A stretch of DNA of 64,000 nucleotides, from contig CM060848.1 in assembly GCA_030737835.1 (NCBI GenBank), positions 5,855,267-5,919,266 of the forward strand, written 5' to 3'. Source of the stretch: Acorus gramineus (taxonomy: Eukaryota; Streptophyta; Magnoliopsida; Acorales; Acoraceae). The notes beneath the pieces were generated by a model that did not search any database, was not told where the DNA came from, and saw only the letters and a list, made by a program, of their open reading frames with translations. The position numbers and the translations under genes were made by a program. Of the stretch, positions 12,201 to 23,767 are shown in pieces (position 1 is the first letter of the stretch; every line of letters starts with the position of its first letter).

Positions 12201-12890
12201 GACCAAAGTAAGATCCCATAAAAAATCTTTTTGAATTCACAGATCTGAATAAAGAGAATCAACAGTCTACTTTGTGGGTATTAAAAAAAGAAAACAAGCA
12301 ATCTAGGTCTCAAGAACCCAATCACTGAAAATTTGGGGAAAAATTTAAAATTCAAAAATTCAATTCTGGTAATCACATTGCAAGACATACTGAAAAGTCA
12401 AATCAACCAACACAGACCAAAGTCATGACCATGATCCCCCCATCAAAACATCTTCTTGAATTCACAGATCTGAATAAAGAGTATTCCCAAATTCAAAACA
12501 AAAAAAATGGAATTCAAGAATCCAAATTTGAAACTCAAACCAACCTGTGATGAGGTTCATGTCGGTGGGGACGATGCACTCATCGAAACCCGTGTCATCT
12601 TCCTCACCGGTCTCGGCGGGGAGTCTCGTGCCGTGCCCGCTGTAGTGGAAGAAGAGGAAGTCGCCGGGCCGGGCCGAGCCGACGAGTCGGGCCAGGGCCT
12701 TCCGGATGTTGACGCCGGTGGGTTGGGTGTAGGAGTCGTCGGTGTCGATGAGGACGGTGATGTCGTCGTCGGCGAAGCCGTACCGTTCGATGAGACAGCG
12801 GTGCATGCGTTTGACGTCGTTGATGCATCCCTTCAGCTCGGCTTTCGTGCCCTTGTAGTTGCAGCCCACGAGGAGTGCCTTCTTCGCCAT
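9218..12890 (-). CDS. MC4: Type II metacaspase (AtMC4-like cysteine protease), 2 exons, 422 aa
   Basis: Exon 1 is 12890-12545, exon 2 is 10140-9218; the junction splits one Asp codon and gives the conserved '[12 protein letters not shown]'. The p20-like domain carries the catalytic pair, His86 in 'HYSGHG' and Cys139 in 'DSCHSGG', the numbering known for Arabidopsis MC4. After a hydrophilic linker comes Lys227 in '[10 protein letters not shown]', at the place of the autocleavage lysine of MC4 (Lys225), then the p10-like domain with 'KIRPTLFD', a nine-glycine run, '[17 protein letters not shown]' and the C-terminal 'PGLYC'. Length matches the family (about 410-420). Type II metacaspases are Ca2+-dependent, arginine/lysine-specific cytosolic proteases acting in wounding and cell death; this is family knowledge. 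There is no N-terminal prodomain, as expected for type II. The symbol indicates the closest remembered relative, not proven orthology. The 2.4-kb intron holds several repeats, listed separately. Confidence 0.95.
10600..10920 (+). pseudogene. Degenerate LINE-type RNase H fragment in the metacaspase intron
   Basis: One frame contains '[18 protein letters not shown]' (from 10791), the opening signature of the plant non-LTR retrotransposon RNase H domain (Trp-x-Pro-x3-Gly-Trp-x-Lys-x-Asn-x-Asp-Gly). It breaks off after about 40 residues with a stop at 10917-10919, and the downstream active-site segments are missing. It is antisense to the host gene. A second degenerate copy of such a domain occurs at 54975-55217. 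Confidence 0.55.
11340..12540. repeat. Irregular tandem repeat cluster abutting metacaspase exon 1
   Basis: A block with 'cttcttgaatt(t/c)acag', 'aaagaga', 'tttgtgggtattaaaaa' and 'aatct(g/a)ggtctcaagaaccc' occurs at about 11660-11840, 12049-12165, 12206-12345 and 12414-12540. A second block, 'aagatggatctcat..tactgttctact', occurs near 11390 and 11953. The SINE-like segment sits between the outer copies. The last unit stops 5 bases from the splice donor of exon 1, so the 5' part of the intron grew by local duplication. Confidence 0.7.
11549..11655 (+). mobile_element. tRNA-derived SINE-like insertion in the metacaspase intron
   Basis: An RNA polymerase III A box fits the consensus at 11555-11565 (tagttcaatgg) and a B box at 11596-11606 (ggttcaaatcc), with 30 bases between them, as in tRNA genes. 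The sequence then runs into an A-rich tail at 11633-11655. There is no cloverleaf acceptor stem, so this is a tRNA-like SINE head rather than a functional tRNA. It is too short for a full plant SINE and may be truncated. Confidence 0.55.
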
Positions 12891-13184
12891 TTTTGGGTGC
12901 TTTTTGATTGGATTTGCTCTGGTTTTGGTTTTTTTTATGAGGGGTATTGACTTTGATGAGTGTTGGTGGATGTGTTGGGCATCTTCAATTTTTTTTTTTT
13001 TGTGGATTTGTTTATTTGTTTGGAGGTGTTTTGATGGTGACTTTTGATGAAATCGGATTTAGGGCCACTGACTCGGACAGCCATCCTTGAGCATCACCAC
13101 GCTGTCTTTCAAATGAGCGTTGATACATTCAATTCACTTTGTATTTTGCAGCTTTTATATATAATGATAATAGAGTTTATACTA
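12891..13184. other. Promoter side of the metacaspase gene
   Basis: About 300 bases between the metacaspase start codon and a dispersed repeat. It contains T-rich runs (13 T at 12989-13001) that are A-rich on the coding strand. No convincing TATA box was seen. If the repeat at 13185 is a real insertion, it limits the proximal promoter to this stretch. Confidence 0.35.
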
Positions 13185-13991
13185 TATGGTGAAGATGGCT
13201 CTCTTTTTTCCAATAAGAATAGTTAAGTGGAAGGTCTGTCTTCAGGTGAAGATCCAAGTCGTCGCACTTGAGATTATATACCAAGAGAGCTTGAGACATC
13301 GGTGTGGTGTCGATCAAATAGACTTTGACGCTCAAGTCAGAGAAGTGAATGAAAAAGATGAAGATAAAGTAAATCACTCTAAAAATCAAAAGACCAACAT
13401 ATTTTTGAGTGCTTACTTGTGAATGTATCCCCTCTCTTCTCCTTCTCTCGCCCCTTTAGCCGAGTGAGTGGCCACGTCATTACTCACCCAGATATCCCTC
13501 TACTTCGACTGGAATCATCTGACATGGAAGATTCCATGAGGTATATCATGGGGGTTTGGTCCTAACTGTGACTGCGATGAGCAGCAGCAGGTGGCTTGTC
13601 AGGGTCAGGGTACGTCTCTATCAATTCGGCGGAGCAGAGCAACTCTGGCCATGCCCTACAGTGTCAGTGGTCCCCCTCCCCTTGTGGTTAAGACCGGGTC
13701 CGAACTCAGGTCAGCATGGTTAGACTTGGGATGCTCCAATGGTTTATATTAAGTGGCTAGTCTTGATTGTCCTCTAAATAATGGCGGTCTGGTCACCGAG
13801 CTGTCCTGCCTTGGTGAGGAGGCATTCATTGAGCAAGATTTCTTGAGTAAGATTCCTCAAATAGAGAATTGAAATGTCCTCCTCAAGCAATCTAGACTCC
13901 GTTGTATTTTGGGCTGGGTCATACTACCTGTTTACCCGATTGACAAGTACACGTGGTGCCTTCAGGAAGAGTGCGAGATTCTCCCTCTACA
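13185..13991 (+). repeat. Dispersed repeat family, copy A (LTR-like)
   Basis: Shares with 58470-59372, in the same order, 'aagatccaagtc', 'ggtgtggtg', 'ctcaagtca', 'tgaatgta(t/a)cc', 'cgtgtctcta/cgtctcta', 'cctacagt(g/c)t(c/t)agtggtccccct', 'gatgctccaa' and an end in 'ccctctaca'. The TG..CA borders and ~0.8-0.9 kb size suggest solo LTRs, but no clear 5-bp target duplication flanks this copy. Short open frames inside show no known domain. Confidence 0.6.
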
Positions 13992-14293
13992 TATGAGTAA
14001 AAAAAAAATTATTTTTTTCACAAAAACTGAATTATTTAATCTTAGTATATACTTCATTTCATTTAACAATATGTATTTCAATTTGGAAGAGTGTATGGTT
14101 ATTTTTCAAATGAAAAATAATGTGGACTGCAAATGAGACTGCACAGAGGGCTGAAAATATCATTTTCCCTTTCAAATATCTCACATCCCTTCTATATCTC
14201 CATGAATCTAAGAACTTATTGCTCGCATTGTATTATTTGGTTACACATCACTTTTTTTTTTTTGTACACAGGCCTTGAACAAGGCAACAATCC

Positions 14294-14818
14294 TAGGGCC
14301 GGCCTTGAGAATTGATTTTTTGAACTGGGCCCTAAGCAAATTTTACAGTGGGGCCTCATGCATATTTGCTAAAAACCTAACTTGTTTAAATTTTATACAT
14401 GATTTTATGAAAAGCTACAAATATTATAAATTAGATACATGATATTTTATAATAATTCAAATGCCTAAAAGAAACAAAAAAAATTAAATTTTAATGGAAT
14501 GATTATAAAGTTTTAAAAACACATAAACAGGTTGAGCATTATTTAATTTAACGAATGAGAAGGAGGGAGAGATTTATGTGAAGTTAGAGACATTGGAGAG
14601 AGATATTGAAATTGAAATACTTAATTGTCATTCCGATTAGAATGATTTGGGGAGAGGAGAAATTTGAGGCTTGATTCTAAAAGAGAAAGTATGTTGAGAA
14701 TTAATTCATTTTAGAAAAAGTTGCATATCTCACCGTCCTTTTTTTTTTTTATTGGTGCCCTCCCTAGGTGGGGGCCCTAGGCAATTGCCTTTGTCGCCTT
14801 GCCCTAGGGTCGGCCCTA
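14294..14818. mobile_element. hAT-like MITE, 525 bp
   Basis: The ends are TAGGGCCGGCC and its inverted partner GGTCGGCCCTA. Flanks are aacaatcc (14286-14293) and aacaatct (14819-14826), an 8-bp duplication with one mismatch. The subterminal sequences are G/C-rich ('gggccctaagc', 'gggggccctaggc') and the interior is AT-rich without coding frames. This is a commonly seen plant hAT-derived miniature element type. Confidence 0.85.
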
Positions 14819-14826
14819 AACAATCT

Positions 14827-15986
14827 CGATTACAACACAACAAACTACATACTAGTAAGTAAACTAGTAAACATGGGACAACAAGGGCCTAGAAAACAGT
14901 GGGCTAAAAAGCCCATGATACTCAGCCAACAAGGTTGTGTGGCGGTTTTTTTTTCCTGCCATCGACAGGATTGGATCCTGCATCCCCAAGGAGATGAGGG
15001 GTGACCCTATGCCACCCCGCTAAGCAAGTACGGGAGTACGGGAGAACTTGAATTTGTGGAGTTAGATTAGGGCCATTGACTCAAACAACTCGAATAAGGT
15101 TGTATCCTTGCTGAAAAATGATATGTCCAGTCCCTTATACAGTCTCAATTACAGTTCACATCGGTTTTATTTTTTAAATCATACACTCTCATATTAATAA
15201 ACATGTTGTTATATGAAATGAACTATATACTGAGATACATTATTTTTTTTCGCATTGAAAAAATGATAAAAAAAATTACGCCACACTGTATAATAGAACC
15301 CTATGTACAACAACGCAGTATATACTATGCTATCATATAGTATATGAGATTGTAAAATAGACTAAATGTATCAGCACTCATCCTTAACATCATCACATTG
15401 TCTTTCAAAGAACTCGAATATAAAGCAATTCCGAGTGCACTACGATCCAACCCAGAAAAGGATCTTGTATAGGACTTGTAGCCCATGGAATGGGTTAAGT
15501 TTAAACAGGAGATTTGGCGCATCCTCATTTATAGTTCTGTGGAGGTCCTCAAGGTACACACTATATTAATTGAGTGTATAGTATATAAGAATTATTTTTT
15601 TAATTAAAATATATACATATACTAATTTATCTAGGTGCGTGTGTATATACAGATATATATATTTTACTTTTCATAATAATATGTTATTCATTGAATGATT
15701 TGGTCAAGATTTTTTAGCTCATTTGTCCTCAACTAATTGTAAGTCATTGTCTTTAGATCATGATTTTTGTCTACTTATGGTCATGTGTTTTTTTAGAAAA
15801 ATGAAATTGATAGACTAGTTACTTCTTAGTATTAACCAAAGTAGTACATGCCTGGATGACAAAGTCAAGGAAAGGAAAATAAAGGCAATGCAAAGAAGTG
15901 GGGAGGAAATAAGACACAGGGAGGAAGACTATGAGGTAAAATCCTCACGTTCCCTCCACTATTCACAATAGTGTACTTATATCTAG
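14827..15986. other. Intergenic stretch with dispersed AT-rich repeats
   Basis: Includes at about 15118-15330 a relative of the 'gatatgtccag' repeat seen at 825, and at 15367-15560 a stretch related to 13080-13130 ('agca(c)tcatcc..catcac..tgtctttcaaa'). The remainder is AT-rich. No gene is recognisable. Confidence 0.45.
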
Positions 15987-17340
15987 CAATAATGATTCCT
16001 AGGCCCCAATTTTTCAGGCCCCATCACAGACCTCATGATGTGGCAAGTGTACATTGTCTATTATATCCTTTATTTGATAACTATCTTAACATGCATTCCT
16101 ATGATTGTGGAGTATCATTTAATTCTGAAAATTCTGTATTTATTCACCATTAATGGATTCTTAAAATCTTGCAATAATATTTGAGAGGGATCAGAGAAAC
16201 CATTGATGTTGAAACAATTAAAAATCTATCTTCTATGCGAAATGAGAAGGTTTTGCATTACGGAATTGATTTTGTTTATGAAGAATACATGGGAGCAAAT
16301 CAGAAATTCTATTTTTGAGGAGAAGGCACTAAATCATTTTTTTTTCCGATTTGGATCTCACATCAATGTCTCTCGGATCAGGTTTGACATTATTAGATTC
16401 GTAAAAAAATTGTGTTTTGTTTTTTGTTTTAAATATTTAAACACAATTTTTTTTTTATGTATTGAATGTCATTTATCACATTTTGATTTGTTTTTGTTTC
16501 AATATCTAAATGTAACACTCGAAATCGTTACATTTTATATATGAGTAGTTTGTTTGATGTTACTGTTACATTGTTGACAATGTAATTTTTTAAATCTGTA
16601 TTATTTTTGTTACATTCGTAAATGTAACAGTCAACCGCATGCATGTATTGATTTATATTTGTTACATTTATGAATGTAACATTTGTATTGCATTTGTTTC
16701 AATGTAAATAGTAATTTATATTTGTTACATTTATTACTATAACAGTCAAATACATATGTTTGTTAAATGTATCACACAATAAAAAAAGTGTTTGACATTT
16801 TCTATAAAATGTAACTGATTATTAAAAATATAATCTGTTTCTAAATTGTTTAAACATTGCATGGAATGTAAAATATTTAGGTAGGAAAATGAAATTGTTT
16901 GTTATATTTATGTAAATGTAACAGTTCTGATATAAATGTAACAAATCGTTGTGAGAGATATAAATATTTAATAAATGTATTTGATGTAACTAATTCATAT
17001 AGTAACCATATGTATTTTTTTATTTAAATTTGAATACAATAAATATCCAACTTTTTTAGTGTAATTTAGGTTCAATTGTAATTTAGGTAAGGATTTTAAA
17101 ATTCAAAATTTGAAATGATTAAATGGATTTCAAGATTCACATGGAAAGGTAATAACCGAATAGAGAAAATTGAGGGATTTGGGTTAATGAGAGAGATTTT
17201 TAATGAAGGACATATTTGTATTTTATCATTTTACCATTTTTAAAAAGCCAACAAACCAAAAAAAAACAACCAATGAGATGATAACACCTCATGGGGCTTG
17301 TGAGTGGTGCTTATATTTTGGGGCCTAGGTATCATGACTG
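15987..17340. mobile_element. Mutator-like non-autonomous element, 1,354 bp
   Basis: The 9-bp sequence tatatctag flanks both sides (15978-15986 and 17341-17349). The ends are imperfect inverted repeats of about 55 bp sharing ATGATWCCTAGGCCCCAA and a nearby GCCCCAT..ATG segment. A 9-bp duplication with TIRs is typical of MULEs. The interior holds a striking series of GTTACATT..AATGTAAC pairs (16500-16990). A 113-codon frame at 16203-16544 shows no transposase motif. It contributes no recognisable coding capacity. Confidence 0.82.
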
Positions 17341-17349
17341 TATATCTAG

Positions 17350-18164
17350 TTTTGTGCCCAGTGTTATATCTCCAATGAATTGTTTGCTTTGTTAAGATGA
17401 AACATTGTATTTACATTTTATTTTTTAAGTGTACTTATATAATTTATTAAGTATATTCCTTTAGATAATTAACTCCCACCTGATTTAATTATTTACTGCC
17501 CTCTACAATGGATTTTAAATTTTTGTTTTTTTTTTTTGAGGAAAATGATAGACCATTTATAACTAGGAAAAGAGTTACATATGATCCTAATAGACAACAC
17601 AAATTAGGGATAAAAAGGGCAAGGAAAGTCACAAGATGTTTACAAACATCCCCTGTTACCCAGAAAAAAATAGAAGCCAAACCAAACACGGGGACCTTCA
17701 AACAGTAGAAAAACCTGTAAGAAAGGGGGATTTCAAATTTACTTACTCAGAAGAAAAAAAACTATAAATAGATGGAAGTATTATTTTTTTGTTTGTTTCC
17801 AAATACAAGGTGAGCTGAACATCAACAAACAAAAGAAAACTGACAACCATTACATGAAAATTCTGGCATGGATTGAATGTGGCATATAGTATTGCACCAT
17901 GACAACCCTACATTCAAATGCAAAAATGTGGGTTTCGGGTGAGGGTCCATGGGACCATACTAGGATGAACCTGATCCAATTTTACAACTGGTCAGCTGGG
18001 TTCGAACCCGCATCGAGTCCTGAGTCCATATCTTTTTCATTGAGTTTGGTTTGCATTAGGAGGACTCGATCTGTTGAAAGCCTAATGACACCACCTAAAT
18101 CAGATTGCATGCAGGGATGCATATTAGGGACAGTCCTGACTCTTGAGTATAGGAGAGCAAGGCC
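17350..18164. other. Intergenic stretch, no gene seen
   Basis: AT-rich to 17880, then a more GC-balanced part (17890-18164) with a palindromic 'gggttcgaaccc' at 18000 that resembles a pol III B box, but without a matching A box. A poly-T run lies at 17519-17536. Confidence 0.4.
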
Positions 18165-18169
18165 TGGTC

Positions 18170-18833
18170 TGTTGTGTGTAGCAAACAAATATTAGGTTAA
18201 ACACAAATTCTTATAATTATCACATCATGAATATAAACATCAAATATATATATAGCCATGCATGCTCTAAAATGTATAATAAAAGAGATTAGAAAATTTA
18301 TCTGGAAATGTGGAAGCGAGTGAAGACACTCTGTCCTCAGTGAATAAGGCATCCTCACTCACAGGGTTGAATGGCTCCTACCACTGAGAGATACGATCAC
18401 AATAGGTTTTCTTCTTCCGGGGTGCGAGCTACGGAAGAATCACGGTGAACAGACTGCGATCCTTTCAGACACCCAGATCAAAGAGAATAGCTAGAAATTG
18501 ATAATAGAATATTGAATGGACACAACCTCTCACTATTTTGTATTTGATGGTGGAGATGAAAACTTATTAGTGTAGTATATAATGAGAATGCATAAGCCCT
18601 ATATATATACATTCACAACACATAGGTGCTACCAAAGTAATTTCCATTAAATGCCTTATAAAAGCAATATTGCAGTTTTGAACGTTTCAAAAGACCAAAA
18701 CGTTCCACAATAAAGCACCTATATAATGTTGAAATTAAACATTTATAATGAAGTTATAATCCATAAAATTATACGAGAAGGTTAAAATTCATTATGAAAC
18801 ATTGAATTATGTATTTTGATCAAAATACTAACA
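18170..18833 (-). repeat. LTR of the non-coding element (3' LTR by orientation)
   Basis: 664 bp, TG..CA ends. It aligns over its length with 29388-30012 but has about 30 extra bases near 18310-18345 ('gtgaagacactctgtcctcagtga') and scattered substitutions, so the two LTRs have diverged noticeably since insertion. Confidence 0.85.
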
Positions 18834-19052
18834 ATCCCCCACTGACCAAAACACATAATAAACCCAGTTATAACATAAAATAGATAAAATTGAGAAATTG
18901 GAATGAATTGATTTGGAATGGAGGTAGATTGATCTAGGATTGAACAATTAATCTGGGATGAAACAAATTGATCTGGAATGGAAGCAAATAATTTTGGGCG
19001 TCTTATACCATGTAATAGGTGAAGGTACCTTCTGGGTTTGAACCTTCACTTA

Positions 19053-20100
19053 GGGTCCTTTTGTTTTGACGTACAAGTCCCTGAAAACTCTAGTTTTCAA
19101 GAAAAGTAGTTACATAGGGATGTTTGATAGCTTTAGAAAAAAACGGTTATGGAAAATTATTTCTTTAACCGCTATCAAATCCTGATTTTGGCATCCGCCT
19201 TGAGGGGTTCGTACGCCGTTTTCCAGGGATTTAGAACTCCATACATCAGAACTTCTCAAAAGTTTCATTAACCTTCTTTTTATTTTTAAATTGTAAATAA
19301 TAATTTTAAATTTTAGAAAATATTATCTAGTTAAATGAAATGTGTTTTTACATCTTTTAAATATAAAAAAATTGTTTCTAAAATATTTAAAATTTTTAGA
19401 TTTAATTAAATCTTAATAGTTTTTTTATTTATGATAAATATTCAGATTTTAATTAGAGAGATTTCAGGATATATATATATATATATAAATTTATAAAATG
19501 ATTTATATCTCATAACTAAAAATAGTTTTTGTAACTAAAAATCAAATTTCAAAGAATTTTAAAATATGTTCGATGTAAATTTAATTGATCAAATTTATCT
19601 CAGAATATCTTAAAGTAACTATAGGATATCTAAATATCTCATATATTTTCTAGTTTGATCTCACTTTGAAATTTAAATTCAAAATTCAAATTTTAAATTT
19701 AAATTTAAAATTTGGATTTACATGGTATTTGAACTTTTTTGTGCTAGACATTTTTCATAAGTAAGGTAAACATAGCAGATATCTTTATTCTGAATAAAAT
19801 ATAATGCAATACTAATTTTTTAATAAAATTTATCAATGATTTTGATCTGTTTATAGTTATTATATTTTTTATTCATAATTTAATATTAATGCCTATAGAT
19901 GAAAAATAAGATTTCACATATTTGTAGAACCAAACACTAGAAGACTAATATTTTATGTGAAAACAAACAACTAAAATCATTTTCCGTAAAATAATTTCAA
20001 TACAACCAAATGCTGGAAATGAATTTCATTTCCCAGGAAAACTTTTTCCTTGTAAAAGAAAATCCTTAGAAAATCGAACTACATGAAACCAAACGGACCC
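19053..20100. mobile_element. PIF/Harbinger-like non-autonomous element, 1,048 bp
   Basis: The termini GGGTCCTTTTGTTT and AAACCAAACGGACCC form a 15-bp imperfect inverted repeat of the 'GGGTCCGTTTGG' type. The trinucleotide tta flanks both sides (19050-19052 and 20101-20103), matching the TWA target preference of Harbinger elements. The interior is AT-rich and non-coding. It interrupts the internal region of the LTR element at 18170-30012. Confidence 0.78.
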
Positions 20101-20103
20101 TTA

Positions 20104-22311
20104 GTGTAAACCATATCCCGGAAAAGCCTGAATAGACTAAGTCCTTGAATTCAACCCCTTTAGCCCGGTTTCACTTATCACACACACGGTACAGGATATG
20201 AGTTTTGTTCTGCAGAGTAGCACGTTACAGTCATGTGCTCGTATCCTTTCTTGAGTACTTTAGAGATTTAGCCCAAATCCCAAAGGACGCGGCCCAACGT
20301 CCGTGCACTCATACGTGTGAGTTCTCTAAGGTACCTGCACGGACCACACCCTGTCCGAAAAGAACTCGAACCCATTAAGAGCATTAGCTCAACCTACTTC
20401 CGCTACAGTTAGCACTGTTACCGTAGGGATGGGTTAGAGGAGATTTCTCCTCTACAGTACTCACAAGTTTACCAGTACAGTTTCGTTAACCCCTTGAAAA
20501 CCATCTTCATGGGATCTTCAATCACAATGGTAGGGAGCACATTGCAGGTAATTTTTTAATAGGCTTAACCCACATCCCTCTCGGTCTCGATATTAAGGAC
20601 GAGTCATCTCGCAAGTCCTTTAGTGAAGTTCTCTGTAACCTCACAAACTTGAGTTATATTCCTTTAGATATAAGGTGAATTGACTCAAGTTTTATTTATA
20701 ATTGTCTAGACATATTTATTTTCTTGTCCTAACATTTTGTAATCTATCTCTCAATATTTTTTCTTTTAATTAATGAGGTACATGTCTCCCTCACATATTT
20801 AGGGTATATATAAATTACCACTGTAATTTTTATGATTTATTTTCGCAAATACCCCCACATTTAGAGGCTACTCAAAATAATTTCTAATATGCATGCAAAA
20901 TTATTCTCCACAAATAAATCACAATTTTATTTTAATTTATGCATGCAAGCAATAAAACTTGGTCATCATCACATGAAAATACTATAAGAATATGCAATTG
21001 ACCAACACATTTATATAAGCATGATTAACACAAAATTATTTAATATGATCATTAATAATTAAGGTAATCAAAAGTTAGGTCTGTACTCAAGTACCTCGGA
21101 TGGACCGTATGTCACATAATCTTCATCCGGAATACCATATAATATTGTGATCTCCCATGAACTTATAACTAACATATATGATATCTGTAAATCACTTGGA
21201 TCAAATGATACTGAGATAACCTAGAATAGCAATAAGTCCAGAACAATAAAGATCTCATACAGTATCCCGATTGCATGTGTTGAGTGATACTCAAGAAAGC
21301 CATAGAACCATAATAACAAACTCTTGTGAATATATTGGCCCATAAAAGTATCTCAAGAATTCCATATATAATAATAACAATGAAACTCCATAGAAGAAAA
21401 ATTGTAGAACCAATAATCATAGCATCTGGCCAAGCATAACCCCATATGAGAATAACTGGATTGTTGGTAGTCACATCTCAGAAATATCATCAGATTGTTC
21501 ATTTATCATCCGAAAAAATTAATATATCTGCCGTTGGTTCATATGTGTAGATCCTTGAGTTTCTTTCCTGCCACACCACCCATTAAATTCTCATAGAATT
21601 GGTTACCATTTTCAAATTAAGCAGCTTGACCACCATCTTTAATTAACATTCTATTTCTTTAAAACAATAAAGATTATGCCGTAAGCATTAAAAATTTGAT
21701 TCTCTTGATATTTCATCATGAGACTCTTTAAAATATGCATTGAAAATTCAATTAATACAAAACGGTTAGAATTTAGAACATTCAAATTCATTCAAATTAA
21801 TCAAAATCTAATCACAATAAAATGGACATTAAAATAATCAAAATATGATTAGAAATTGATCCCGAGATCACATCTGTTGGATTTACGAAATATAATTCCA
21901 ATAATTTAAATCTATAACAAATTAGCACCCAAAAATGAGATCACACTTTTCATTTGTTTAATTAGTCACCATATCTGATCTGAGAAATCTCATACAAACA
22001 CCACTAATATGAAAGACTCTAGTCAGAATAAAATTCTGAAAGGTCATTTTCTAATTAAAGGAAGAGTTATCACATACTAAAATTTAGAGATGAACTCCAA
22101 ATCCAATTACTGTATATACAAAAAATGCATATAGCATACATCACAATATATTATTAAAAAAAAATTTCCTTCCATATTCAATTGATCATAATATTTAAAA
22201 CATAACAACTATGGCATATATGTATATGATGAAAGATGTGGCCAGCAATCCTAACTCATGTATGTATAGAAATATAGAATGAGACCCCCACATTATAATG
22301 AAAATAAAATT
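20104..22311. other. Internal region of the non-coding LTR element
   Basis: The first ~580 bases (20104-20680) are of balanced composition and look like a once-structured leader or coding remnant, but have no long frame on either strand. The rest is AT-rich. I found no gag, protease, integrase or reverse transcriptase motif. Confidence 0.5.
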
Positions 22312-22316
22312 CATTG

Positions 22317-22582
22317 TGTTGTGAATATGGTGGATAACCATCACTTCTCTAACCCATATATAACCTCCCCCACTCTTCTACTCCATAACCCCCTCATTCA
22401 ACTCCATAACCTCCCCCACTCTTCTATTCCATAACACTCCCATTATTGCCCCACTATCTCCCCCTTGTATTCCATCAACCAACAAATATTGAATAAGAAA
22501 TCTCTCTCTATTTCTCTTCTCTATATACTTGTGTGCTTTGTTTATATACTCTTATATATCATATTACATGTAGTTTACAACA
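22317..22582 (+). repeat. 5' LTR of the copia element
   Basis: 266 bp, TG..CA. It differs from the 3' LTR by a small insertion (four bases, 'tata', near 22360), a roughly 11-base indel near 22472 and several substitutions, so insertion was not recent. AT-rich U3 with TATATA runs near the end could serve as a promoter. Confidence 0.93.
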
Positions 22583-22606
22583 CGTTATCAGCACGACGAC
22601 GCTCTT
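22583..22606 (+). promoter_or_regulatory. Primer-binding site resembling a tRNA-Ile anticodon arm
   Basis: Directly after the LTR comes CGTTATCAGCACGACG followed by ACGCTCT. The usual copia site complementary to the 3' end of initiator tRNA-Met (TGGTATCAGAGC) is absent. The sequence is complementary to the anticodon arm of plant cytosolic tRNA-Ile(AAU) as I remember it, with C opposite position 34, which is inosine in the mature tRNA. A 3-base 'acg' duplication seems to interrupt the match. Confidence 0.6.
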
Positions 22607-22835
22607 GTCTAATTCGCTAAAGAGGTTTGTATTTTGGTTGGTTCATGATGCTCAAATCATCATGATTTTATCTTATATTTTGTATACAACATGATAGGCA
22701 ATTTTATGATTTTTCTTTCTGATAAAGAAAAATGAATTTTCTTACTCTATGCTACATAATTAAAAATACTTATGCGTCGTTATATTCTTTTATAGATTTG
22801 TTTTAATAAGGCATTTTTCTTTATGCATTTCTTAT

Positions 22836-22837
<2 letters not shown>

Positions 22838-22897
<60 letters not shown>
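22838..22897. repeat. (TA)n microsatellite in the copia leader
   Basis: About 30 uninterrupted TA units lie between the primer-binding site and gag. This is probably a post-insertion expansion, because leaders of this kind do not need such a tract. Confidence 0.95.
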
Positions 22898-22904
<7 letters not shown>

Positions 22905-23767
22905 CCCACTTTCTGCATATTCTCTGTATATTTCATTAATTAGTACAATCAAATCTTTTGTACACATGCTAGTTTTTAGAAAATGTTTCGAATGACTTTC
23001 TACTTGCTTATCAAATTGGCACAACCTTTCTTAATGTTTGGCTTCAGATTTCGAAAATAGCATACATGCCCAAATTCCTTTTTTTTAGACTAGAAAAGAT
23101 AGTTCTAACAATGTCATTGTAGTGCATTCTTAACCGGATGGGTATACTTAATTTTATTTAATAATCTTATTGGTAGATCACTTTCTAGATTTTGATGAGT
23201 TGAGATATATAGTCTTTATGAATACATTTTTTTTTTCTATTAAAAGTAGACATATTTTAGTGAATAGTGCACATTTTTTTTTAAAAATAAAATAAAGGTA
23301 GTCCCTTTGTATGGGTTTTATAAACTGTGTTTTAAACAGGTAATCTCATGTTCTCCTTCTCTTTTTAAAATGATGTATGAATATTCTTTGCTTTAGGAAG
23401 CATTGGTTTCGTATATAGAACAACTTCTCTCTGAACTTTTACTTTTCCCTGAAAAAGTTGTGGATCTCTATATTTTTATTTTGTGAATGAGAACTTTCCC
23501 CCCTGACTAGTTGAAATGCCCCCTTAGTTGAAATTTCCGATATGTTCAATGTACATGAGTCAAACCACACTGAAAGGTTCACACAGGAATTGTAAGTTTC
23601 TATATCATTATATCTTCCATGATTTTCAAAATTATTATGGTTTATTCAAATATATCGGTATTAAAAATACTTGTTGCTGAACCTTTAAGTTTTATTGTTT
23701 ATATTTTTATTTATATTCTCAATACATGTAGTGACATTACTTCATTTTTCTTATAGAGATATTTACC

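Noticed and set aside
12507-12950. 147-codon plus-strand frame opposite metacaspase exon 1
   Set aside because: Antisense to the p20 domain exon, with no recognisable domain of its own.
16203-16544. 113-codon frame inside the Mutator-like element as possible transposase
   Set aside because: No DDE or zinc-finger motif, Phe-rich ending from T runs. Judged non-coding.
17990-18020. Possible tRNA or SINE B box (gggttcgaaccc)
   Set aside because: The motif is a palindrome and no A box lies at the right distance on either strand; no cloverleaf can be drawn.
21169-21474. 101-codon hydrophobic minus-strand frame that could be an envelope-like protein
   Set aside because: Hydrophobicity is expected from AT-rich sequence. 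There is no signal peptide or family motif, and the element shows no other coding capacity.
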